Assembly (NCBI GenBank): GCA_037951105.1
Contig: JBAMJV010007123.1
Span: 124,001 to 188,000, forward strand
Source: Echinarachnius parma
Lineage: Eukaryota > Echinodermata > Echinoidea > Clypeasteroida > Echinarachniidae
DNA: 64,000 nt
Direction: 5' to 3'
Below, piece by piece: positions 49,497-58,407 of the stretch (position 1 is its first letter; every line of letters starts with the position of its first letter). The notes beneath the pieces are model-generated. The model was not told the origin of the DNA, ran no database searches, and saw only the letters and a list, made by a program, of their open reading frames with translations. The translations under genes were made by a program, and so were the position numbers.

Positions 49497-49550
49497 GCCA
49501 TAGACACTGCGAGGTTATGGATCAAAGTTTCCTACCTGCTGCCAGGTTGA
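49497..49550 (-). repeat. Exon-1/intron-1 boundary copy 7
   Basis: Identical 54 bp, 10,066 bp after copy 4 and 2,013 bp before the true exon-1 boundary. Confidence 0.95.
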
Positions 49551-51548
49551 CTGTCCCCTCCCCTTGCCTCTTATTGGTAGGACTATCCCCCCTTGCCTCT
49601 TATTGGTAAGACTGTCCCATCCCCTTGCCTCTTATCGGATAGACTGTCCCCTCCCCTTGCCTCTCATTTGTAAGACTATCCCCTCCGCTTGCCCCTTATT
49701 TGTAAGACTGTCCCCTCCCCTTGCCTCTTATTGGTAAGACTATCCCCTCCACTTGCCTCTTATTGGTAGGACTGTCCCCTCCTCTCGCGTCTTATTGGTA
49801 AGACTGTCCCCGCCCCTTGCCTCTTATTGGTAGGACTATCCCCTCCCCTTGCCTCTTATTTGTAAAACTGTCCCCTCCCCTTGCCTCTTATTGGTAAGAC
49901 TATCCCACCCCCTTGCCTCTTATTGGTAAGACTGTCCCATCCCCTTGACTCTTATTGGTAAGACTGTCCCCTCCCCTTGCCTCTTATTGGTAGGACTATC
50001 CCCTCCCCTTGCCTATTATTGGTAAGACTGTCCCATCCCCTTGCCTCGTATTGGTAGGACTGTCCCATCCCCTTGACTCTTATTGGTAAGAAGGTCCCCT
50101 CCCCTTGCCTCTTTTTGGTAAGACTGTCCCATCCCCTTGCCTCTTATTGGTAAGACTGCCTCCTCCCCTTGCCTCTTATTGGTAAGACTGCCTCCTTCCC
50201 TTGCCTCTTATTGGTAGGACTATCCCCTCCTCTTGCCTCTTATTGGTAAGACTGTCCCATCCCCTTGCCTCTTATTGGTAAGACTATCCCACCCCCTTGC
50301 CTCTTATTGGTAAGACTGTCCCATCCCCTTGACTCTTATTGGTAAGACTGTCCCCTCCCCTTGCCTCTTATTGGTAGGACTATCCCCTCCCCTTGCCTAT
50401 TATTGGTAAGACTGTCCCATCCCCTTGCCTCGTATTGGTAGGACTGTCCCATCCCCTTGACTCTTATTGGTAAGAAGGTCCCCTCCCCTTGCCTCTTATT
50501 GGTAAGACTGTCCCATCCCCTTGCCTCTTATTGGTAGGACTGTCCCCTCCTCTTGCCTCTTATTTGTAAGACTGTCCCATCCCCTTGCCTCTTATTGGTA
50601 AGACTAAACCATCCCCTTGCCTCTTATTGGTAAGACTGCCTCCTTCCCTTGCCTTTTATTGGTAGGACTATCCCCTCCTCTTGCCTCTTATTGGTAGGAC
50701 TGTCCCATCCCCTTGACTCTTATTGGTAGGACTGTCCCCTCCTCTTGTCTCTTATTTGTAAGACTGTCCCATCCCCTTGCCTCTTATTGGTAGGACTAAA
50801 CCATCCCCTTGCCTCTTATTGGTAAGACTGCCTCCTTCCCTTGCCTCTTATTGGTAGGACTATCCACTCCTCTTGCCTCTTATTGGTAAGACTGTCCCAT
50901 CCCCTTGACTCTTATTGGTAAGACTGTCCCCGCCCCATGCCTATTATTGGTAAGACTGTCCCATCCCCTTGCCTATTATTGGTAAGATTGTCCCATCCCC
51001 TTGACTCTTATTGGTAAGACTGTCCCATCCCCTTGCCTCTTATTGGTAAGACTGTCCCCTCCCCTTGCCTCTTATTGGTAGGACTGTCCCCTCCCCTTGC
51101 CTCTTATTGGTAAGACTGTCCCCTCCCCTTGCCTCTTATTGGTAGGACTGTCCCCTCCCCTTGCCTCTTATTGGTAGGACTGTCCCCTCCCCTTGCCTCT
51201 TATTGGTAAGACTGTCCCCTCCCCTTGACTCTTATTGGTAAGACTATCCCCTCCCCTTGACTCTTATTGGTAAGACTGTCCCCTCCCCTTGTCTCTTATT
51301 AGTAAGACTGTCCCATCCCCTTGCCTCTTATTGGTAGGAATATCCCATCCCCTTGCCTCTTATTGGTAAAACTGTCCCCCTCCTCTTGCCTCTTATTTGT
51401 AAGACTGCCTCCTCCCCTTGCCTCTTATTGGTAAGACTGTCCCATCCCCTTGCCTATTATTGGTAAGACTGCCTCCTCCCCTTGCCTATTATTGGTAATA
51501 CTGCCTCTTGCCATAGACACTGCGAGGTTATGGATCAAAGTTTCCTAC

Positions 51549-51615
51549 CTGCTGCCAGGTTGATGCCGATGAGAGGAAATACCAAGATGACGAGTAACAT
51601 GAGTAAGAACCGCAT
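51549..51615 (-). CDS. Receptor exon 1: signal peptide
   Basis: ATG at 51613-51615 opens a hydrophobic leader, MRFLLMLLVILVFPLIG followed by INLAA, then one base of codon 23. It ends at GCAG|GTAGGAAA (last exon base 51549). The 67-nt coding length gives phase 1, which fits exon 2's G|GA exactly and yields ...NLAAGASKTV. Upstream, GCATTTTTTCAGCAG at about 51638-51652 looks like a tandem (NAGNAG) acceptor, so a non-coding first exon may lie further out. The assignment rests on phase, splice sites and leader character. The unspliced ATG at 25080-25082 is the rival start. Confidence 0.72.
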
Positions 51616-52612
51616 GATGGCTGGTAAAGTTGATAATCTGCTGAAAAAATGCAAGTTATTTGGAGATGGTCATGCTTTGCGAATACATACAATTTGAACC
51701 AAAGTAAATAATTACAATGCAATCAAACCTTTTTTCATCACAAATGAGAATACATTTTACCCTTAACTGGACTTTTCTTTAAAAATAAGAAGATTAAATC
51801 TGACAACCTTAAACAAATTTCTAACTATTTGAAAGTTTGATTGATAACGCAATTAGTCACATAATAATGCTGCATACTACAGTAAAATTGTTTCCTCCAG
51901 TGGTTTGGAACAAATTGATTTGTTCATGCATATAAATTTGCTAGCTTAAAATAGAAATGATAATTTTTGACATTTTAACATTTTGACATTTTGACATTTA
52001 AAATGACCAATAAGAAAAATATGATTTTAATCTAGCCTTGCAGACTTGTGAGAACTTCAACAGGTATAGGAACATTGTTTCAACGATTTATACAAAAAAT
52101 ATGAAGGTATTATAAGCAAAATAAATTCATTATACTGATACTTTGAACTTGCCTTCCAGCATTAAAGTTAAAGGGTACCACCACCCAAAATGTATATATT
52201 TTGTATAAATGAAAGTATTACACCTTTATTAGTCCATTCCACCAACAAGTTCAGAAAAAATACGTTTCCAGAAAGAAAAAAATATATAATTGGGAAACGC
52301 ATCACCATACTACAACATCTGTTCATGGGTCTGCACACGAAGACTACCTTTTGTCTGAAAATATCATCGAAGCGCGGGTGCGGCACGTATGGGTCGCCTC
52401 TCCGTCCTTATTGATTACGAACTATAATTTGGATATATCTTATTTTTGGATTATATATTAATTGTGAGGATAATTGTTTGGACGATCGCGTACTGACAGG
52501 TAAGCAAACATTTTGGGCTCATTTTCGTATATGATTGCACCTCACTATAGCACAGCACCGTATATATTGTATCTATTATTGAATTTCCCGCCAAAAGGAC
52601 CCGTGGTCTCTT
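51616..52612. other. Upstream flank of receptor exon 1 and 5' region of LINE-B
   Basis: 51653-52160 is AT-rich with no gene. It includes a repeated acattttgac run at about 51970. 52160-52400 contains ttaaagggtaccaccaccca, which resembles the edges of the local MITEs. 52400-52612 is probably 5' UTR of the LINE that follows; its exact 5' end could not be fixed. No promoter was identifiable. Confidence 0.4.
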
Positions 52613-53992
52613 ATGGCGGGGTCATCAGCCGGGGAAATGATTTACTCGGCTCCCTCTGACCCTGGAGGGAGTACACCTAGAAATAGAAAGAACTCTCATC
52701 GTTTTACGAGAGTGGGTGGACCCCCAACAAAGAGAGGCCGAGAAGGTAGTCTCAATGATAATGTGGAAAGTTTGAATTTTAGAAAAGACTCGTCATCTGA
52801 CCAAGAGCATGATACCCCGTTCATGACACCAAGGGCACAAACAAAGCCAAAGAGTTTTGACTTAAAGGTGTTTATCGTGCCGATAGATACAAAAAAGTCA
52901 TTGCGAAACATTAATTTGATTCGCATTGCGAAGGATATTCAAACAATTAGCGGCACAAGCCCTGAGTACATAAAACCAGTTAGATCGGGCATTCTAGTCC
53001 AATGTTTTCATGTAAAACAGTATAACTTGTTGTTGGGGATACAAACGCTTGGAAACACCCCCGTCAAAATACAAAATGGTATCAACCAGACGAGGGGAGT
53101 AATCTCGGGGGTACCGAGCGAGATGAGCGAAGGAGATATTCAAGGGGAACTCAAGAGACAAAAGGTAGTGGGCGTAAAAAGAATCAAAAGAAAACAGCAA
53201 AATAAAGATGGGGCTAGTGTAAATCCAATTGAATGGATTCCCACACGCAGTGTTATTATCTCTTTTGATAATACGGTCTTGCCTGAAGATGTAGCGCTGT
53301 GCTATCAAAAGTTCAAAGTAAGAGAATATATCCCCCCTGTTGTTCGCTGCTACAAATGTCAGCGCTACGGTCATGTCTCCCATCAATGCAGATCAAAAAA
53401 TAGATGTGTTCGCTGTAGTGGCCCGCACACTTTTGATGAGTGCCCTCAAAAAGATGTACACAAATGCGCCAATTGCGGCAAAAATCACTCGGCTGCCTAT
53501 AATGGGTGTGAAGAAGCCAAAAAGGCGAAAGAAGTACAAAAAATAAAAGTTCAATCCAAAGTTTCTTACGCACAGGCAGCAAAGCAATTGTTGGAGAAGG
53601 GGTCAGAAAAAACGACCAATCCCATAGTAATAACACAATCATCACAGGTGAGCAGGGGACAGGGTGCCCCCCCTCAACACGTCCCCACCCCAGTTGTCCC
53701 CACCCCAGTTGTCCCCCCTGCTGCGTTTGAAGACCGAGCCCCTGGGCCCTCTCAGCAGACTCAGCGGCCAGCTAACGTATCTGTAATACCCCCTACTGCG
53801 GTACCAGCTCAAGAGAAAACAGCCAAGTTCTTAACATTGGCCTCAGATGAGGAAGTGATACAATTTATTTTTAAATTAGTATCGGGTTTCTTAGAAGACA
53901 GACCACAAGAAGATAGCCTTAGAATAATTAGGTCAGTCGTAGATAAGCTATTTTATGCAGTAAAACGAGGAACTCAAGATGGTGATACTTAA
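52613..53992 (+). CDS. LINE-B ORF1, gag-like zinc-knuckle protein (459 aa)
   Basis: This ORF encodes the RNA-binding RNP component of the retrotransposon, and it is uninterrupted. The N-terminal third is basic and Ser-rich, followed by a conserved segment (FIVPIDTKKSLRNINLIRIA) and then three knuckles from about residue 246: CYKCQRYGHVSHQC, CVRCSGPHTFDEC and CANCGKNHSAAYNGC. A Pro-rich stretch with a duplicated VPTPV motif lies at about residues 358-372. ATG at 52613 is the first in frame and is kept as the start. The stop overlaps the ORF2 start (ATGGTGATACTTAA), so ORF2 translation may depend on reinitiation or frameshifting. Confidence 0.88.
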   Translation: MAGSSAGEMIYSAPSDPGGSTPRNRKNSHRFTRVGGPPTKRGREGSLNDNVESLNFRKDSSSDQEHDTPFMTPRAQTKPKSFDLKVFIVPIDTKKSLRNINLIRIAKDIQTISGTSPEYIKPVRSGILVQCFHVKQYNLLLGIQTLGNTPVKIQNGINQTRGVISGVPSEMSEGDIQGELKRQKVVGVKRIKRKQQNKDGASVNPIEWIPTRSVIISFDNTVLPEDVALCYQKFKVREYIPPVVRCYKCQRYGHVSHQCRSKNRCVRCSGPHTFDECPQKDVHKCANCGKNHSAAYNGCEEAKKAKEVQKIKVQSKVSYAQAAKQLLEKGSEKTTNPIVITQSSQVSRGQGAPPQHVPTPVVPTPVVPPAAFEDRAPGPSQQTQRPANVSVIPPTAVPAQEKTAKFLTLASDEEVIQFIFKLVSGFLEDRPQEDSLRIIRSVVDKLFYAVKRGTQDGDT

Positions 53993-56900
53993 ATTAATTA
54001 TGACTGCGCTACTCATTCTCCAGTGGAATGCGCAGGGCATGAATGGACATAGTGGAGAATTGATTAATTATTTAAACTCGCAAGAAAAAGTTGTTCACAT
54101 AATTTGTATTCAGGAAACTTGGTATGAGGGGAATATCATAATTGATATTCCAAATTATTCATGTTTTTGTAAAAATAGAATTAATAAACGAAGAGGTGGA
54201 TGTGCTATATATATTCATACTTCCATCAATTATGAGTATGTGGAAATTGAAACAGACATAGAAATGCAATTAGTAAATATATATTATGGAGATAATCATT
54301 TAGCAGTCGTAAATTATTATAATCCATGTAATGATATAACCAATGCTATTTGGATACTTTGGTTAAGCATGTTAAAAATAAAGATAAATTATTAATAGTG
54401 GGAGATTTTAATTCCCATAATTGTTTATGGGGGAGTGAAAAAATTGATAAAAATGGTCGATTAATAGAAGATTTTTTGCTGAAACAGAATTTGGTTATTT
54501 TAAATGATGGATCTGGTACACGTCTTGACCCCATTTCGGGGAGAACATCATGTTTAGACTTATCCTTGATCTCATCGGGGATAGCCAGTAAGTGTACTTG
54601 GTCGGTCTTTGCAGACAAGTTTGGAAGTGACCACTTCCCAGTCTGCATTCAATATAGTGTTAATAATAGGGAAAAGGACAAAAAAGAAAATCAATATTTT
54701 AGGTGGTCCTTTAAAAAAATGGATTGGATAGCCTTTCAAAGATTGAGTGAAGAAAGGATCAATATGGAAACATTATATGACGATGATGTAAATGTATTCT
54801 ATGCAAACTTTATGGAATGTTTATATGATATATTAAATGAGTTATTAAGTAGTAAGAAAGGAAAAGGTTGTAATGCAGTCCCGTGGTGGACAGAAGAATG
54901 TAATGTAAAGATAAAAGCAAGAAATAAGGAAAAAAATAAATTGATGAAATTTTGGAGTGTAGAAAACGTTCAATTATATAAAGATAAGAAAAGAGATGCC
55001 CAGTGGACTATACGGCAGGCAAAACGAACCTTTTGGTTAAATTACGCTATGAAATTGAATCGTTTTACATCTGTTTCGGAATTATGGAATTTTATTCGAA
55101 TGTTAAATGGTAATATAGGGAAGAAAGTTAAACAAATGTCAGTAATATATAAAGGAGAACAGGTGATAGTAAATGACCAGGATAAAGCTAATGAGTTTGG
55201 AGAGTACTTTACATCCGTTGGAAACTCAGTTAGTGGTCATAAGACGAAGAAGAGAGAAGTGCTTGAAGCTTTTAAGCAAATTGATGTTGAGGAAAGTTAT
55301 AATAATAATTTTGATTTGGTAATAAATGAATCATTCACAATGTTGGAGTTAGAAAAGACTTTGAAGGAGAAAAAAATATCGGCTCCTGGTGAAGATGGTA
55401 TAACTTATGAAATTTATCAAAATATGTCCCAAATGGCCAAGAAGGTTTTGTTGAATTTATTTAATAAGATATGGAGTACTGGCATCGTACCAGAACAATG
55501 TAAACATGCCATTTTAATTCCTGTATTGAAGTTAAATAAGAATGCTACTATGACGTCATCTTACCGACCCATTTCTTTGTTATCTTGTTTTATGAAAATT
55601 ATGGAGAGTATGGTAAAAGAAAGATTACAATGGTATATAGAAAAGAATGAAATATTAAATAATAATCAGAGTGGTTTTAGGAAAAGTCGAGGCTCTATAG
55701 ATAACATCGTGCATTTAGAAAATGAGATACAAAGACATTTACGAGTTGGTATGAAAACTCTAGCAGTATTTATTGATTTGGAAAAAGCTTACGATACCCT
55801 TTGGACGAAGGGACTCATAGTTAAGCTTAGTAATATAGGCCTTAAAGGAAATATTCTTGTTTTTCTAAGGAATTATTTGTTGGATCGTACATTTCAGGTT
55901 CAAGTAGGGGATAGCAAATCCCAAATTATGCACCCCCAAAATGGCTTACCTCAAGGTAGTATTCTTAGTCCTTTATTGTTTAATGTGATGTTGAAGGATA
56001 TCCCTTCGCCCCCTGGCATTCATAATTTGGTTTATGCAGATGAATGTGTCATATGGAAATCTGGTTATGATATAAATATGAATACGCAATTGATACAAAA
56101 TTGCATCAATACCTTGGATTCTTGGTTTTTGTCATGGGGTTTGAAAATGTCTCTAGAGAAAACAGTTCCTGTCCTCTTTTCAAATAAATCAAATGATGAT
56201 ATTAAATTATATTTAAGAGAACATGAATTGCTTCCTCAAAAACAGCATAAGTATCTTGGAGTTATTTTTGATAAACGCCTTACTTGGCGGCCTCATATAA
56301 CAGATGTTGCAAATCGGTGTAAACGTAAATTAAATGTAGTCAAAAGTTTAGCACATGCTAAATGGAGTGGAGATGCTAAAGAACTTTTGATGGTGTATAA
56401 ATCTTTGATTTTATCAACCATAGATTACGCTTGTGAAGCTTATGACTCAGCGGCACCCAGTATTAAAAATATTTTAAATTCAGTTCAGTACCAAAGTTTA
56501 TATGTATGTGCCGGCGCACGCAAGGGGACATCTCTCAGAGACCTACAAGTGGAATTAGGAGAGATGCCCTTAGACTTACGAAGAGAAATGTTATGTTGTA
56601 AACTTAAAAAGCGAATTGAAAGTGTAAAAAATCATCCTTTGAAAGAGGATATCAAAGATTGTTGGCAATTTCATATACATGGAGGTAATAATTCTAGGAC
56701 AGCTTTTGGACAAAGATCAATGGAATTGATGAATACTTTTGATTTTGAAGTTGAGGAGATGATTTTTTCTAGAACCCCCTTTAGGCACTTGAATGTTCCT
56801 TTAATATCAATAGAATTACATGATTATATTTGTAAAAGAGACAATCAATTGCATCAAAGGCAAGCAACAATAGAAATGATAAATACAAAATGGAACAATT

Positions 56901-57748
56901 ATTTGCAAATATATACTGATGGATCAAAATCACCAGAACAGGAGAGTGCGGCCGCCGCCTTCTACGTCCCCTACTATGATTATTCATTATCTAAGAGACT
57001 CTCAAACTATACATCCTCTTATAGGGCAGAGATGGCAGCAATTGTGCTCGCCTTAGAATGGTTGGATAATCATCCTAGTTTGTACACTGGGGCAGTTATT
57101 TTTAGCGACTCTTTAAGTTCTTTACAAGCCATAAAGAGTCACAAAGAGGAACTTCCTGTATATGAAATTTTAAATTTGTGTTTACAATTGAAGAATAAAA
57201 GGACTTTTGTGTTTTTTGAATGGATTCCCAGTCATTGTGGACTTAATGGTAATGAGATTGTGGATATAGAAGCGAAACGAGGTTTGAAAAAAAAAATAGA
57301 AATTGATAATAAATTAGCAAGGTATGAAATTAATAGTATTATAAGGAAACGAATGTATGTTAAATGGCAGACAAGATGGGAAGGAACTGAATCATGTCTT
57401 AAAGATGTGCAAAAGAATGTTAAGAGTATATATATATGTAAATTAAATAATAGAAAAAATGAAAGTATATTGCACTGTTTAAGAATGGGAAACATTGGTT
57501 TAAATGTAAATTTATGTGTCTTGAAAAAACACGATACTGGGTATTGCCCTAATTGTGAGGGTATATTTGAAACTATTACACATTTTTTGTGTCAGTGTCC
57601 AGAGTACATAGTTCAAAGGGCCATGTTGATGGCTGAAACAGGTTTATATGAAGAAGGAAAAATAATGACTTTGTTAAATTCTTTAGAGCGACCCCTCCAA
57701 CAAGCTCTCGTTGATTATGTAAGAAGAACCGGGAGATTACCCGTATAA
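53979..57748 (+). pseudogene. LINE-B ORF2: endonuclease, RT, RNase H and zinc motif; one frameshift, YADE active site
   Basis: Endonuclease motifs are LILQWNAQGM, ICIQETWY, LIVGDFNSHNCLWGSEK and FGSDHFPV. The frame breaks at about 54346-54350, where one T seems lost from a T run; the two halves otherwise abut exactly. RT: SYRPISLLSCFMKIMES, VFIDLEKAYDTL (first Asp), GLPQGSILSPLLFN, then LVYADECVIW, where the second catalytic Asp is Glu (GAT GAA). RNase H is complete: YTDGSKS, YRAEMAAI, IFSDSLSSL, WIPSHCGLNGNEIVDIEAK (about 56910-57290). The C-terminal zinc motif is CPNCEGIFETITHFLCQC (about 57545-57600). A second in-frame Met at 54000 is an alternative start. The frameshift could be a sequencing error in a homopolymer; the Glu substitution could not. 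Confidence 0.87.
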
Positions 57749-58407
57749 TATTAAGAGTTTGTATTGAAATTGTTTTTGTATAATAATTATGTTTGGCTCT
57801 CGTAAAATTATATGCATGCTCAAGCCGGAACAGAGTCTGTTTACAGGACATCTGTGCAGGCCTCTGAAGCTGGTTTGATCAGCATATAAATTTTGCTGAA
57901 AAAGTAATGCGTAACTTTCTTTTGTATAATTTGTTTATGTAAATAATTAGTAAATTACATCCTGCACTTTGCACTTTCACTTTCAAAGCCCCAAAATGTT
58001 TGCTACCTTGTATGTTCTTGAATAATTGAAAATCTCTTTTTTGAGTTGATTTGATTTGATATATAATTTTGTTTTGTTTTTTGGAATCGGATGCAGGTGC
58101 AAAATAGAACGAAGGCGACCAGACCGCATCTCCATGCATCGGGGGGCCTAGACTGATTCGTCAGTTGAGAAGCCTGCTCAACGTACCGAGCCGGGTTGGC
58201 CCGATGATGCCTTTAATTTTGGTTTTGTTTATCGATGGTTTGAAAACGTTTATGCACCCCCAAAAGAAAGAAAAGAACAAATACAAATAATGAAAATATT
58301 AAAATAAAGAAAATTAATGAGAAGAATTAAAATAATATTTAGTTATTGGCGAAAATATTCAAATTGAATGAACCGCCAATAAACTCTAAACAACAACAAC
58401 AACAAAC
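57749..58407 (+). other. LINE-B 3' UTR and tail
   Basis: Non-coding and AT-rich, with a GC-richer block (about 58085-58210) and ending with taaactctaaacaacaacaa. No hairpin stands out. Confidence 0.6.

Larger units (their letters stand above)
25972..51506. repeat. 32-bp intronic satellite, about 800 units over 25.5 kb
   Basis: The consensus unit on the plus strand is ttgcctcttattggtaagac followed by tgtcccctcccc. The 32-bp period was read directly (for example 26644 to 26676). Common variants change gtcccc to gcctcc or gtccca, taag to tagg, and gcctc to gactc. Near the left edge some units are 27 bp, lacking ttgcc. Each unit has a small hairpin (tctta-ttgg-taaga). On the gene-sense (minus) strand each unit carries GGGGAGGGG and CCAAT. 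There are no CRISPR-like unique spacers. The array fills intron 1 and stops about 45 bp from the exon-1 donor. Copy number may be distorted by assembly. Confidence 0.97.
20364..51615 (-). other. Receptor gene span: complement(join(20364..20708,22431..25036,51549..51615))
   Basis: Three coding exons of 67, 2606 and 345 nt encode 1005 residues plus stop. Exon 1 joins exon 2 in phase 1 (G|GA) and exon 2 joins exon 3 in phase 0. All four splice sites are GT-AG: donors GCAG|GTAGG and GAAG|GTAAAC, acceptors TCATGTGCAG| and TAATGACAG|. Intron 2 (1,722 bp) holds a MITE and a LINE remnant. Intron 1 (26,512 bp) is almost all 32-bp satellite. A possible acceptor just upstream of the start codon suggests a further 5' non-coding exon beyond 51640. 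Expression and splicing are unproven. Confidence 0.78.
52613..58407 (+). mobile_element. Nearly complete I/Nimb-like LINE (LINE-B)
   Basis: Order: ORF1 (52613-53992), ORF2 (53979-57748, one frameshift), a 3' UTR of about 0.65 kb, and a terminal aaacaacaacaacaacaaac run (about 58388-58407) as the tail. ORF2 carries endonuclease, RT, RNase H and a C-terminal zinc motif, the layout of the I group. RNase H after RT excludes CR1, L2 and RTE. The start given is the ORF1 ATG; the 5' UTR extends left. It is related to LINE-A. Confidence 0.88.

Noticed and set aside
27319..49536. Boundary copies as recursive splice sites (AG|GT)
   Set aside because: On the sense strand the sequence before CAG|GT is purine-rich (AAGGGGAGGGGACAGTC), with no polypyrimidine tract, so they look like donors only.
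25972..51506. Regular 32-bp repeats resembling a CRISPR array
   Set aside because: There are no unique spacers; the whole 32-bp period is repeated, and the setting is an animal intron.
51482..51697. 71-codon plus-strand frame over exon 1
   Set aside because: It is the complement of the signal-peptide exon and begins within satellite; it has no recognisable product.
53300..53650. Antisense frames over LINE-B ORF1
   Set aside because: Shadows of the zinc-knuckle ORF on the opposite strand.
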